From Mycobacterium parmense (GTDB taxonomy: Bacteria > Actinomycetota > Actinomycetes > Mycobacteriales > Mycobacteriaceae): a stretch of DNA of 64,000 bases. The DNA is taken from the NCBI RefSeq assembly GCF_010730575.1, contig NZ_AP022614.1, positions 3,720,001 to 3,784,000 on the forward strand, written 5' to 3'. A program made the position numbers and the translations under genes. The notes beneath the pieces were generated by a model. That model was given only the letters and a program-made list of their open reading frames with translations, had not been told where the DNA came from and made no database searches. Positions 9,004-18,445 of this stretch are shown one piece after another. The number at the start of each line of letters is the position of its first letter. Within the stretch, counting starts at the first letter, position 1.

Positions 9004-9486
9004 ATGGCCGTCTTTGTCCGCAGATTGTTCGGCATCGGCAAGCTGCCCGACGAGCTGCACGCTCAGGTCGAGGCCGAAGGCCTGCTCTTTCTCGCCGAGT
9101 ACGTCGCCGTGACCCGGCGATTCAGCGGCGTCATCCCCGGCGTGCGGCTTCCGCACAGCGTGGCCAGCTACACCGGTTCGCTGGTCCTGACCTCCGAGCG
9201 GGTGCTGGCGACGCTGTCCATGCTGCCCAAGCTGGCCGGCGCAGTCGTGAATGTGAACTGGGACGCCCCGCAGACCGGCGCGGCGCGGGTCGAGATCTCG
9301 TCGACCGGCCTGCAGGTCGACGTCGACGTCGCCCGGGTCGATCCGAGGTTCAGCGGCGAACTGTCGCTGCACCACAAGGTCGCCGTGCCCGACGACGTGC
9401 TCGCCGGCCTGCCGAAGCGATCGCTGGCCTTCGACATGCCGCCCGAATACGTCTTCCGGGCGGTCGGCGTCACCTACAGTCCGTGA
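9004..9486 (+). CDS. conserved hypothetical protein (Rv0307c-like)
   Basis: This 160-residue soluble protein (MAVFVRRLFGIGKLPDELHA) is rich in beta-strand-like alternation (SYTGSLVLTSERVLATLSML, ARVEISSTGLQVDVDVARVD). It has no signal peptide and no known motif. Its place between the PAP2 gene and bluB matches M. tuberculosis. Function is unknown. Confidence 0.75.
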   Translation: MAVFVRRLFGIGKLPDELHAQVEAEGLLFLAEYVAVTRRFSGVIPGVRLPHSVASYTGSLVLTSERVLATLSMLPKLAGAVVNVNWDAPQTGAARVEISSTGLQVDVDVARVDPRFSGELSLHHKVAVPDDVLAGLPKRSLAFDMPPEYVFRAVGVTYSP

Positions 9487-9520
9487 TCGCGATCTCATAT
9501 TGCGCGCCCTGATTCCTACG

Positions 9521-10189
9521 ATGGGGGGCGTGACCGATCAGGTGTTCAGCGCTCAGGAGCGCCGGGCCGTCTATCGGGCGATCTCCGAACGACGGGACAT
9601 GCGCCGCTTCTCCCCCGGTGGGGTGGTCGCCGAGGAGGTGCTCGCGCGCCTGCTGCAGGCCGCGCACGCCGCGCCCAGCGTCGGCCTGATGCAACCGTGG
9701 CGCTTCATCCGCATCACCGACGGCGCGCTGCGCCGGCGCATTCACGCGCTCGTCGACGAGGAGCGCCCGCTGACCGCCGCCGCCCTGGGCGAGCGGGGCG
9801 AGGAGTTCCTGGCGCTGAAGGTGGAGGGCGTTCTCGAGTGCGCGGAACTGCTGGTCGTGGCGTTGTGTGACAACCGCGACGAGCATGTGTTCGGTCGCCG
9901 GACGCTGCCGCAGATGGACCTGGCGTCGGTGTCGTGCGCCATCCAGAACCTGTGGCTCGCGGCCCGCTCCGAGGGCCTCGGCATGGGCTGGGTCTCGCTG
10001 TTCGATCCGCGGCGCCTGGCGGCCCTGCTGGCGATGCCGCCGGGCGCCGAGCCGGTGGCCATCCTGTGCCTGGGGCCGGTCCCGGAATTTCCCGATCGCC
10101 CGGCGCTGGAGCTGGACGGCTGGGCGCACGCCCGGCCGTTGTCGGAGTTCGTCTGCGAGAACGGCTGGGGCCGGCCGCCGGCTCGGTGA
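9521..10189 (+). CDS. bluB: 5,6-dimethylbenzimidazole synthase BluB (Rv0306-like)
   Basis: A nitroreductase-fold flavoenzyme of about 222 residues. BluB cleaves reduced FMN with oxygen to make 5,6-dimethylbenzimidazole, the lower ligand of vitamin B12. The N-terminal ERRDMRRFSPGGV holds the conserved Asp and Arg; HAAPSVGLMQPWRFI and ARSEGLGMGWVSLFDP are the flavin-contacting segments typical of BluB. The start is taken at ATG 9521; GTG 9530 is also possible. No cobalamin riboswitch was seen upstream. Confidence 0.85.
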   Translation: MGGVTDQVFSAQERRAVYRAISERRDMRRFSPGGVVAEEVLARLLQAAHAAPSVGLMQPWRFIRITDGALRRRIHALVDEERPLTAAALGERGEEFLALKVEGVLECAELLVVALCDNRDEHVFGRRTLPQMDLASVSCAIQNLWLAARSEGLGMGWVSLFDPRRLAALLAMPPGAEPVAILCLGPVPEFPDRPALELDGWAHARPLSEFVCENGWGRPPAR

Positions 10190-10278
10190 GGGCTGCCGGG
10201 GCGGCACACTCAGCTTTGTCGCAACCAGCTGCGGTATCGTCGCCGCCGGTCGCAAGGCAAGGCGGAGAGGTGGCGTAG

Positions 10279-11667
10279 GTGGCTGGCGGGCATCGGACGG
10301 GCAACGGCGCGGTCCGCACGGGCGCGGACCGCAAGGACAACGTGCTGATCGTGCACTGGCACGACCTGGGCCGTCACCTCGGTGCCTACGGCCACCGCGA
10401 CGTCCACAGCCCCCGGCTGGACCGGCTTGCCGCAGACGGCATCCTGTTCACCCGGGCGTTCGCCACAGCGCCGCAGTGCTCGCCGTCGCGGGGCTCGCTG
10501 TTCACCGGGCGCTACCCGCAGACCAACGGCTTGATGGGACTGGCGCACCACGGTTGGGAATACCGCAGCGGCGTGCGCACCCTGCCGCAGATCCTCACCG
10601 AGTTCGGTTATCACTCAGCGCTTTTCGGCATGCAGCACGAGACATCGGAACCGAAGAGGCTGGGTTTCGACGAGTTCGACGTCTCAAACTCCTACTGCGA
10701 TTACGTGGCCGACGTTGCGGGCCGGTGGCTGCAGGACAGCGCGCCGGCCCTGGGGCGGCCGTTCCTGCTGACCGCCGGGTTCTTCGAAGCCCACCGGCCC
10801 TACCCCGCCGAGCGCTACCAGCCGGCCGATGCCGCGGCCGTCGTCCCCCCCGACTACCTGCCCGACACCCCCGGTGTGCGCGGCGACCTGGCCGCCTTCT
10901 ACGGGGCGATCGCCGCGGCCGACGCCGCGGCCGGCCGGCTGCTGGACGCGCTGTCCGACACGGGGCTCGACGCCAGCACGTGGGTGGTGTTCTTCACCGA
11001 CCACGGGCCCGCGTTCCCCCGGGCCAAGTCCACCCTCTACGACGCCGGAACCGGCATCGGCATGATCGTCCGCCCGCCGACGGGCCGCGCCGTGGCGCCC
11101 CGCGTGTACGACGAACTGTTCAGCGGTGTCGACCTGGTGCCGACGCTGCTCGGCCTGCTCGGGCTGGATGTGCCGGCCGACGTCGACGGGATGTGCCACG
11201 CGGACGCGCTGCTGACGCCGGACCGGTGGGCCGAGCCGGTCCGGGACCACGTCTACACCACGAAGACCTATCACGACTCCTTCGACCCGATCCGCGGGAT
11301 CCGCACCAAGGACTACAGCTACATCGAGAACTACGCCGTGCGGCCCTCCTTCGACTTTCCGCTGGACATCGAGGAGAGCCCGTCCGCGGCGTCCATCGCG
11401 CCGGTGGACCGGCCGCGGCCACAGCGTGAGCTCTACGACCTGCGCACCGACCCCAGCGAGACCACGAACCTGCTCGCGGGCGGCGATCCGGCCGTCGACG
11501 AGATCGCGACGGAATTGGCTCTACGGCTTAACGATTGGCGTCAGTGGACCTGCGACGTGATCCCGTCCGACGTCGCGGGCACCCGCATCGCGCTGCGCAG
11601 CATCGAGAAGTACCGACAGGCCCACCAGGACGCCGCGCCGCCCGGTTCGGCGATCGCCGGGCGCTAG
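10279..11667 (+). CDS. sulfatase, alkaline-phosphatase superfamily (Rv0296c-like)
   Basis: The protein has 462 residues starting with GTG 10279. The type I sulfatase signature CSPSRGSLFTGRYP begins at Cys67, the residue oxidised to formylglycine. The first metal-binding motif reads HWHDLGRHLG in place of the more common Asp-Asp pair. Later metal residues fit TDHGP. Such enzymes hydrolyse sulfate esters. It sits 22 bp upstream of a sulfotransferase gene, so this pair could add and remove sulfate from the same kind of metabolite; that link is inference. No signal peptide is visible. Confidence 0.85.
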   Translation: MAGGHRTGNGAVRTGADRKDNVLIVHWHDLGRHLGAYGHRDVHSPRLDRLAADGILFTRAFATAPQCSPSRGSLFTGRYPQTNGLMGLAHHGWEYRSGVRTLPQILTEFGYHSALFGMQHETSEPKRLGFDEFDVSNSYCDYVADVAGRWLQDSAPALGRPFLLTAGFFEAHRPYPAERYQPADAAAVVPPDYLPDTPGVRGDLAAFYGAIAAADAAAGRLLDALSDTGLDASTWVVFFTDHGPAFPRAKSTLYDAGTGIGMIVRPPTGRAVAPRVYDELFSGVDLVPTLLGLLGLDVPADVDGMCHADALLTPDRWAEPVRDHVYTTKTYHDSFDPIRGIRTKDYSYIENYAVRPSFDFPLDIEESPSAASIAPVDRPRPQRELYDLRTDPSETTNLLAGGDPAVDEIATELALRLNDWRQWTCDVIPSDVAGTRIALRSIEKYRQAHQDAAPPGSAIAGR

Positions 11668-11689
11668 CCGCAGCCGTTAGGCTCGTCGG

Positions 11690-12493
11690 GTGCCCCGCGC
11701 CGCAACGGCCTATCTCGTGCTCGCCACCCAGCGCAGCGGCAGCACACTGCTGCTGGAATCGCTGCGCGCCACCGGCATCGCCGGCAACCCGCAGGAGTTC
11801 TTCGAGCCACTGCCGTCCACCGGTATGCCGCCGCAGCCGCGCGATTGGTTCGCCGGAGTCGACGACGAGTCGATATTGCGGCTGCTCGACCCGTCGGACC
11901 CCGGTACCCCGGACGCCACGCCCCCGGCGACGTGGCGAGAGCACATCCGCGAGGCCGGCCGGACTCCCAACGGGGTGTGGGGCGGAAAGCTGATGTGGAA
12001 CCAGACGCCCCTGTTGCTGCGCCGGGCGGCGGGACTGGCGGACCGCCGCGGTGACGGCCTGCGGGCGGCGATCCGGGACGTGATCGGCAGCGAGCCGGTC
12101 TACGTCCACGTCTACCGGCCCGACGTGGTGTCGCAGGCGGTGTCGTTCTGGCGGGCCGTGCAGACCCAGGCCTGGCAGGGTCACGCCGATCCGGAGCGCG
12201 ACGCGCGGGCCGCCTACCACGCGGGTGCCATCGCGCACGTCGTCAAGATCCTGCGCTGCCAGGAGAACGGCTGGCGCGCGTGGTTCGCCGAGGAGGGCGT
12301 CGACCCGATCGACATCGCCTACCCGGTGCTGTGGCGCAACCTGACCGCGGTCGTCGCCACGGTGCTCGAGGCGCTCGGGCAGGATCCCGGCAAGGCGCCG
12401 CCGCCGATGCTGGAGCGGCAGGCGGACCACCGCTCGGACGAGTGGGTCGACCGCTACCGGGCCGAGGCGCAGGCGCTGGGGCTACCCACCTGA
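11690..12493 (+). CDS. Stf0-type sulfotransferase (Rv0295c-like)
   Basis: The protein has 267 residues from GTG 11690. The 5'-PAPS-binding loop [16 protein letters not shown] is near the N terminus. The family member Stf0 transfers sulfate from PAPS to trehalose, the first step to sulfolipids. The order loop, [16 protein letters not shown] and the [17 protein letters not shown] strand agrees with Stf0. It follows the sulfatase by 22 bp and ends with a 12-bp convergent overlap with tam. Whether this species makes sulfolipid is not shown here. Confidence 0.85.
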   Translation: MPRAATAYLVLATQRSGSTLLLESLRATGIAGNPQEFFEPLPSTGMPPQPRDWFAGVDDESILRLLDPSDPGTPDATPPATWREHIREAGRTPNGVWGGKLMWNQTPLLLRRAAGLADRRGDGLRAAIRDVIGSEPVYVHVYRPDVVSQAVSFWRAVQTQAWQGHADPERDARAAYHAGAIAHVVKILRCQENGWRAWFAEEGVDPIDIAYPVLWRNLTAVVATVLEALGQDPGKAPPPMLERQADHRSDEWVDRYRAEAQALGLPT

Positions 12494-13267
12494 GCGCTGT
12501 GAGCCGCCGACCTCGGCGATGATGAACACCCGCCGGAACGGGAAGATCGTCACGCCGTCGGCGCGCGCCGGGTAGGCGTCGTCGAGCAGCGGGATCAGTT
12601 CTTGGCGGAACTGCTGCCAGCCGGATTCGTCGAGCCGCTCGCGGACGGGAACCAGCGCTGTGCCGGTGATCCATTCCAGGACGGGGTTCTCGCCGGTGAG
12701 CTGGTGTAGATAGGTGGTTTCCCAGACGTCTACCTTGCATCCGGCATCCAGCAGCAGGTTGGCGTAGTGGGTCGGTGGCTGTACCACCGCGCCGACTCGG
12801 AAAGGTATGTCGCGCAATGCCTTTGCGTAGGGCTCACGACGGGCGAGCGCCCGCACCGCCCCGTGCGACGGCGAATCGAAGTTGCCCGGCATCTGCACGC
12901 CGATCCACGATCCGGGGGCCAGCTCGCCGGCCCAGCGCACCAGCAGGTCGGAGTGCTCGGGCACCCAGTGCATGGCCGCGTTGCTGACCACCACGTCGGT
13001 GTCGGGGGCGGGCTTCCAGTCGCGCAGGTCGCCGGTGACGGCGTCGACGCCGCGCTCCTTTGCGGCGGCGACCATCTCCGGCGAGCTGTCGATCGCCTCG
13101 ATCACCGCGTCCGGCCAGCGCCGGGCCAGATACTTCGTCAGGTTGCCGGGACCGCAACCGAGGTCGACGACGCGGCGCGCCCGCTCGGTCCCCACCCGGG
13201 AGACCAGGTCATGGAAGGGGCGGCCGCGATGGTCCGCGAAGGCCAGGTAGACGTCGGGATCCCACAT
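12482..13267 (-). CDS. tam: trans-aconitate 2-methyltransferase (Rv0294-like)
   Basis: The start ATG 13267 ([20 protein letters not shown]) gives 261 residues, the length of M. tuberculosis Tam. The SAM-binding motif [15 protein letters not shown] and the acidic loop [10 protein letters not shown] are intact. [18 protein letters not shown] is the class I motif IV region typical of Tam. The enzyme methyl-esterifies trans-aconitate, a spontaneous product of the citric acid cycle that inhibits aconitase. Confidence 0.9.
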   Translation of the reverse strand: MWDPDVYLAFADHRGRPFHDLVSRVGTERARRVVDLGCGPGNLTKYLARRWPDAVIEAIDSSPEMVAAAKERGVDAVTGDLRDWKPAPDTDVVVSNAAMHWVPEHSDLLVRWAGELAPGSWIGVQMPGNFDSPSHGAVRALARREPYAKALRDIPFRVGAVVQPPTHYANLLLDAGCKVDVWETTYLHQLTGENPVLEWITGTALVPVRERLDESGWQQFRQELIPLLDDAYPARADGVTIFPFRRVFIIAEVGGSQRSGG

Positions 13268-13369
13268 ATCGATCCTCCTGATCGTGGCCGTGACCGGTCG
13301 GCTGATGGACAGATCCGTATTACCGCATGGTGCTACCGCGGCGCGTGACTGGGGATACGATCGGCGTTC

Positions 13370-14569
13370 GTGGCGTCCGACAGCGATCCCATCGATCAGC
13401 GCATTCCGGTGCCGAACGTTGCCGGCGCGGACCTGCCGCCCGGCGCCGCGGGGCTGCCCCCACTGTCGGCGCTGTCCCGCCGGCAGCGCATGGTCGTCGA
13501 GGCGTCGGCCATCGGCGACCTCGCGCTGCGCACCTGGGTGGCGTCCCTGCTCGCCGCGACGGTGGCGCCGGTCGCGGTCGCTTCCGCCCTGCGCCGGGCC
13601 GACTCCGGTGCCGAGCGGCGCAACCTCGACTTCTACGCCGAGCTGGCGGCCCAGCGTGATCCGGTCAAGTCGTTTCCCGCGCCACCCGGCCCGCCGCGGG
13701 TCTCGTCGCTGCCGGCCGGGCAGGTCGCGCACTGGGTCGCACACGGGACGGTGTACAACCTCTCGTTTCCCAGCAGCTTCACCGCGATCAACCCCGCCAT
13801 GCGCGAGCGCTGGGGCGCGCTGCGGTCCAACAACGTGGTGCGCGCCCAGCACTGGCGCCACCACGACGGCCCCCGGCCCACGCTGTGCGTCATCCACGGG
13901 TTCATGGGCTCGTCGTATCTGGCCAACGGGCGGTTCTTCACACTGCCCTGGTATTACCGGTCCGGTTACGACGTCCTCATGTACACGTTGCCCTTTCACG
14001 GCGAGCGTGCCGAAAAGCGTTCGCCGTTCAGCGGATTCGGCTATTTCGCGGGCGGGCTGAGCGGGTTCGCCGAGGCGGTGGCCCAGGCCGTGCACGACTT
14101 CCGTTCGATCGTCGACTATTTGCGCCAGAGCGGGGTGGACCGCATCGCGCTGACGGGCATCTCGCTGGGCGGATACACCTCGGCGCTGGTCGCCTCGGTC
14201 GACGATCGCCTCGAGGCGGTGATCCCCAACTGCCCCGTCGTGACCCCGGTGAAGATGTTCCGCGAATGGTTCCCCGCCAACAAGCTCGTTCGGCTGGGCC
14301 TGCGCCTGTCCGACATCGGCGACGACGACCTGGCCGCCGGGTTATCCTACCACTGCCCGCTGAACTACGCGCCGCGCCTACCCAAGGACCGCCGGATGAT
14401 CATCACCGGGATGGGCGACCGGATGGCGCCGCCGGATCACGCCGTCGCGCTATGGGAGCACTGGGATCGCTGTGCGCTGCACTGGTTTCCGGGCAGCCAC
14501 GTGATGCACGTCAGCCAGCTGGACTATCTGCGCCGGATGACCGCGTTCCTGCACGCGGTCATGTTCTAG
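13370..14569 (+). CDS. alpha/beta hydrolase family protein (Rv0293c-like)
   Basis: The protein has 399 residues from GTG 13370. After an N-terminal helical part of about 170 residues comes a hydrolase core with [16 protein letters not shown] (oxyanion loop), the nucleophile elbow [11 protein letters not shown] (Ser in G-x-S-x-G), an Asp-containing [14 protein letters not shown], and a late His (HVMHVSQ). These fit a Ser-Asp-His triad. Substrate is unknown. It ends with an 11-bp convergent overlap with eccE3. Confidence 0.85.
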   Translation: MASDSDPIDQRIPVPNVAGADLPPGAAGLPPLSALSRRQRMVVEASAIGDLALRTWVASLLAATVAPVAVASALRRADSGAERRNLDFYAELAAQRDPVKSFPAPPGPPRVSSLPAGQVAHWVAHGTVYNLSFPSSFTAINPAMRERWGALRSNNVVRAQHWRHHDGPRPTLCVIHGFMGSSYLANGRFFTLPWYYRSGYDVLMYTLPFHGERAEKRSPFSGFGYFAGGLSGFAEAVAQAVHDFRSIVDYLRQSGVDRIALTGISLGGYTSALVASVDDRLEAVIPNCPVVTPVKMFREWFPANKLVRLGLRLSDIGDDDLAAGLSYHCPLNYAPRLPKDRRMIITGMGDRMAPPDHAVALWEHWDRCALHWFPGSHVMHVSQLDYLRRMTAFLHAVMF

Positions 14570-15548
14570 CGGTTTCGGCGAGCGGCGCCCGGTGGGCCCC
14601 GGCGCCGGGAGTGTGCAGGCGCAGCCGTTGCAGCAGGTCGGCCGGCGCAACGGTGTGCCCGTCCAGGCGCTGCGTGGACAGGAGGTCCAGGCGCATCAGC
14701 GCCGGCTGGTGAATCCCGCGCTGCGGCGCCAGGCCGGTCAGCGGCGCACCGCCGCCCGGCGGCGTATCGGTCAGGAACGCGCAAGCAGCGGCGATCGTGT
14801 TGTGGGTCCTGTCCCCTGCGATCTCCAGCGCCGTGCACGTCTCGCGCGCAGGGTACGAATGGATTGCGTCCAGGGTTTCGGGCAGGGCGTCGTCAACCCG
14901 AATACTGTAGGCCGCCATGTAATCTGACTCGCCCCGCTGTACTCCGCGCCAACTTTCGCGGGTATTGGGCGACAGTAACCGCGGAACGTCGTCGTCCGCC
15001 ACCATGGTTGCTTCCCATCCGAGTTGCCTGAGGTGATCGGCCAGCCGCCGCGCCGCCACCTCGGTGGTCTCGTGCAGCGGAATCTGCGGTGAGCGCGCCT
15101 GAAGCGCCGCCAGATTGTCGGCGGCCGATACGGTCAGCCCGATCCACGTCTCCCGCCTTGCGGCGTCGGTTGGGTTGTCGCGGAAGGTGACCCGTATCTT
15201 GTCGGCACGGATGCCGTAACGGTCCAGGTATCCGGCGATGAGCGGCAGCGGCAGCACGTCGGTGTCGCCGATCGGCGCGCCGAGACGCAGCAGCGCCGTC
15301 GTCGATGTGCCATCACCGGGTTCGGGAACGAAGCTGCCGCTGCGCCCCATGATCGCCAGCCGACGGCGCAGGATCGTGGTCACGTACAAACCTCGCCAGC
15401 AGCCGAACAACAGGATCAGCACGACGGCGCACGTGCCGAGCACCCAGTAGTCGCGAGTTGAGTTCCAGGGATAGGCCATCACCGCGGGCACCACGGCCAG
15501 CAGCGCCAGTGTGATACGGCCCCTCCCGGGTGTCGGCATCGAGCTCAC
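14559..15548 (-). CDS. eccE3: ESX-3 type VII secretion membrane component EccE3
   Basis: The protein has 329 residues (M. tuberculosis EccE3 331). Two membrane helices lie at the N terminus (LALLAVVPAVMAYPW and YWVLGTCAVVLILLFGCW), followed by a cytosolic domain. The start GTG overlaps the mycP3 stop by 4 bp (GTGA), showing translational coupling. EccE is the peripheral subunit of the EccBCDE inner-membrane complex that exports EsxG-EsxH and PE/PPE proteins for iron and zinc homeostasis. Confidence 0.93.
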   Translation of the reverse strand: MSSMPTPGRGRITLALLAVVPAVMAYPWNSTRDYWVLGTCAVVLILLFGCWRGLYVTTILRRRLAIMGRSGSFVPEPGDGTSTTALLRLGAPIGDTDVLPLPLIAGYLDRYGIRADKIRVTFRDNPTDAARRETWIGLTVSAADNLAALQARSPQIPLHETTEVAARRLADHLRQLGWEATMVADDDVPRLLSPNTRESWRGVQRGESDYMAAYSIRVDDALPETLDAIHSYPARETCTALEIAGDRTHNTIAAACAFLTDTPPGGGAPLTGLAPQRGIHQPALMRLDLLSTQRLDGHTVAPADLLQRLRLHTPGAGAHRAPLAETART

Positions 15549-16936
15549 GAGGTGGTGTCCTTTCTGCGGGTGATCGTGACGACCCCGGCGACGGCCCCGA
15601 CGAGCAGAGCCAGTGCGGCGGTACCGACGAACGCGATGGTCCGCGGTCTGGTGTCCGTTGGCGCCGGTGTCGGCGGCAGGGCGACCGGCTTGGCCGGCAC
15701 CACCTCCGATCGGTTACCGGGGGCAAGTTGCCAGGTCAGGGCCGCCACCGGGTCGACGCTGCCCGCGCCGACGACGTTGGACGTGACCCGGGCGCCGTTG
15801 TGTGCCGTCGCCGTGATGCGGCGTACGACCTGGCTGGCGCTCAGTTCGGGGTACTTGCTGCGTACCAGTGCGGCGACGCCCGACACGTAGCCGGCCGCAT
15901 AGCCGGTGCCGCTGAGGGCGCCGAGTTGCTGGTGCGCGTCGGGCAGGCCGTCGGCAAGGCCGCCGCCATCGCCGTTGCTCACCGAAACGATGTGCTCGCC
16001 GGGCGCCGCGACACCCACCCACGGCCCCGCCATGGTGAACTTCGAAGGGCCGCCGTCAGGCGTCAGCGAGGCCACCGACAGGACGTAGGGCTGCCACCAC
16101 GAGGGAATGGAGATCGACGTGACGCCGCCCCAGTTGCGCGGATCGTTCGGGTGGCTCAGGTCGGTGAGCGGATTGGACTCACACGACGATCCGCCGGCCA
16201 GCGATCCGGTCGTCCCGCTGTCTCCGGCAGCGGCCACGATGACGGCGTCCTTGTCCACCGCCGCGTAGCGGATCGCCGCGCCGAGCGCGGCCTGGTCGAT
16301 CGGCCGGTCGGCGGGCAGGCACGTGATCCCGGAGATGTTGATCACCCGCGCCCCGAGGTCGGCCGCGTGCACGATCGCCCGGCCCAGCGTTGTGACCTCG
16401 AGGGAGGCTTGCGCCAGCTGCGGGTCGCCGCCCGGTGTGCGCGGGGAGAACATGGCCGACGTGCTCCTGATCGACACCACCCGCGCTCCCGGCGCCACCC
16501 CGGAGAACCCGTCGTCACCGGACGGCTGGCCGGCGATGATCCCGGCGACCAGGGTGCCGTGTCCGTCGCAGTCGGTCAGGCCGTCGGTGGTCTCGACGAA
16601 ATCGCCGCCCGGGTCCACGTTCGGCAGCCGCGGGCCGGGCCGCACCCCGGTGTCGATGACGGCCACCAGCTGCCCGTCACCGCGCGAAACCTGCCAGGCC
16701 GCGGGAAGGTTCAGCATCGCCTGGCTGGGCGACACCGCGCCCGGATCGCTGCCGGGAATTACTCCGGACGTGACGCAGGGGCCGCGCTGCTCCATCGGTT
16801 GCACGGGTCCCGGGGTTCCGCTGGGCGGCGGCACACCCTGGTCGACTGCGGGCGGGCTCACCGCCAGCGCCGACGGGCACGCCCACATCACAGCGGCGCA
16901 GGTCGCTGTGAGGAATGCCGCTCCGGCCCGGATCAT
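15545..16936 (-). CDS. mycP3: mycosin MycP3, subtilisin-like ESX-3 protein with substituted active site
   Basis: The start ATG 16936 gives 463 residues (M. tuberculosis about 461). It has a signal peptide (about residues 1-25), a subtilase domain and a C-terminal membrane anchor (TIAFVGTAALALLVGAVAGV). The triad Asp95 (VAVIDTGV) and His126 (DCDGHGTLVAG) are present. The serine position in LSGTGYAAGYVSG is Gly345 (codon GGC, 15902-15904). The oxyanion-hole Asn position in VAAAGDSG is Asp239 (GAC, 16220-16222). Other mycosins have GTS and AGN here. The protein should be proteolytically inactive. Mycosins also stabilise the ESX membrane complex independently of proteolysis, so it may still work. 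Start overlaps the eccD3 stop (ATGA). Confidence 0.93.
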   Translation of the reverse strand: MIRAGAAFLTATCAAVMWACPSALAVSPPAVDQGVPPPSGTPGPVQPMEQRGPCVTSGVIPGSDPGAVSPSQAMLNLPAAWQVSRGDGQLVAVIDTGVRPGPRLPNVDPGGDFVETTDGLTDCDGHGTLVAGIIAGQPSGDDGFSGVAPGARVVSIRSTSAMFSPRTPGGDPQLAQASLEVTTLGRAIVHAADLGARVINISGITCLPADRPIDQAALGAAIRYAAVDKDAVIVAAAGDSGTTGSLAGGSSCESNPLTDLSHPNDPRNWGGVTSISIPSWWQPYVLSVASLTPDGGPSKFTMAGPWVGVAAPGEHIVSVSNGDGGGLADGLPDAHQQLGALSGTGYAAGYVSGVAALVRSKYPELSASQVVRRITATAHNGARVTSNVVGAGSVDPVAALTWQLAPGNRSEVVPAKPVALPPTPAPTDTRPRTIAFVGTAALALLVGAVAGVVTITRRKDTTS

Positions 16937-18381
16937 CGATTGAGGATCCAGCTGAACAGACCCACCACGTACGCCATGACCGGGATCAGCGAGGCGTCGA
17001 GGCCGGCCGCAACAAAGCCCACGAGCCGGCGCAGGGGTAGCGAATAGCTTTCCGGCTCGGCGATGCGCGGGTTGATCGCCACGACTACCCACACGGCGGC
17101 GAGCACGACGAGGACGACCACCGCGACCAGCGCAGCGGCGTACCGCCCGGTCGCCAAGTAGACGACCAGCAGGGTGCCCCCGACCAGGTAGGGCTGGCCG
17201 AGCAGCCAGGTTTTGCACGCGGCCGAGTCCCATACCCGGGCGCGCAGAACGGACGCCGTCGCGGTCGCCCCCACCACGTACCAGCCAAGAGCACCCGAGC
17301 CGGTCAACGCCTCGGGTCGCAACGCAATCGCTACCGATCCCAGGACGCTGAGCAGCACGGCGGCGGCGATGAAGCCGCTCTGATGGGCGTCGCTGATCCG
17401 CACCCGCCGCGGCAGGTCCTCGAGCACCGACAGCGACGGCGCCGACGGAGTCGGGTCGCCGGGGGCCGGTATGACGGGCAGCGGAAAGCGCGCCGCCAGC
17501 GCGGAAAGATGCGCCGCCTCCACCGTGATGAGCAGAGCGGCGACGATCAATCCGCAGCCGGTGCTGAGAATCGGCAGGCGCCACAGCAGTTCTGCACCGG
17601 CGGCAAGCAGCACACCGGCACCTGTCACCGCGGTCGTGGTGAACAACCCGACAATTCGCTCACGCTCGGCACTGGGCACCATCAGGCCGATCAGCGACCA
17701 CGCGGTGACGCCGGCCGCGGCCAGCATCACTTGCGCCGGCCCGAATCTGCCGGGGACCGCCACCGCCAACGCCGCCGCGACGGGTACCAGCGCCGCGGCC
17801 GAGAGCGCCAACCCGGTGCGCGCGGAACGCGCCGCCAACAGCAGGCCGGCCAGCGCGGTGAGCGCCGCGATGACGGCGACGGCGATCAGTCCGGACACCG
17901 CGCCGGTGGCGACCCGGTAGGTGGTCCCCAGAGCGGTCCCCGCGAACGCGGCGGCGATCGCCGCCGCCAGCGCACCGCGCTGGATATGTGCGGTGCCCCA
18001 AGGCCTCAGCCGGGAGGTCGAGAAGATCATGGCCGCGTCGGCGACATCCTCGACGATGCCGGGTGCGGACGGACCGACAGGCAACGGCTGCAGCGCCAGC
18101 AGGTCACCGTCGACCACTCCGACGGTGTCCAGGCTCGCATCCAGGCTGAACGGCGCTCCCCCGATGGGCGCCAGGCTCAGTTGTGCGGCCGGACCTGCGT
18201 CGGCGGCCCGGGGAGCGGTGGCGTCGTCCACATCGCCGTTCGAGGTAGCGGGCGCTACCAAATGCTTTACGGCGGGCAGTATTTCGCGCAGCGGCAACTC
18301 TGTGGGCAGGGCCATCTCCGTCAGCCTGTTGTCCGCCAGGATGGCCACGCGGACGATTGGCATGACGGTGCCGGCCGTCAC
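16933..18381 (-). CDS. eccD3: ESX-3 integral membrane component EccD3
   Basis: The protein has a ubiquitin-like N-terminal domain (IVRVAILADNRLTEMALPTE, residues about 8-110) and about 11 membrane helices. EccD forms the membrane vestibule of the ESX-3 translocon. The start is unsettled. GTG 18381 is chosen because it overlaps (GTGA) the end of a 13-codon ORF that begins at ATG 18419 behind the only good ribosome site (AAGGAG). That ORF is one base out of frame with eccD3, across a run of five G. TTG 18393 and ATG 18363 are other possible starts. Either the short ORF couples translation or a one-base loss has cut off the true N terminus. Confidence 0.9.
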   Translation of the reverse strand: MTAGTVMPIVRVAILADNRLTEMALPTELPLREILPAVKHLVAPATSNGDVDDATAPRAADAGPAAQLSLAPIGGAPFSLDASLDTVGVVDGDLLALQPLPVGPSAPGIVEDVADAAMIFSTSRLRPWGTAHIQRGALAAAIAAAFAGTALGTTYRVATGAVSGLIAVAVIAALTALAGLLLAARSARTGLALSAAALVPVAAALAVAVPGRFGPAQVMLAAAGVTAWSLIGLMVPSAERERIVGLFTTTAVTGAGVLLAAGAELLWRLPILSTGCGLIVAALLITVEAAHLSALAARFPLPVIPAPGDPTPSAPSLSVLEDLPRRVRISDAHQSGFIAAAVLLSVLGSVAIALRPEALTGSGALGWYVVGATATASVLRARVWDSAACKTWLLGQPYLVGGTLLVVYLATGRYAAALVAVVVLVVLAAVWVVVAINPRIAEPESYSLPLRRLVGFVAAGLDASLIPVMAYVVGLFSWILNR

Positions 18382-18445
18382 CGGAGCCCCCAAGAGTGCT
18401 CGGGCCGTTCCTGGGACATCGTGCTCCTTTTCCTGTTGGTTTCAG

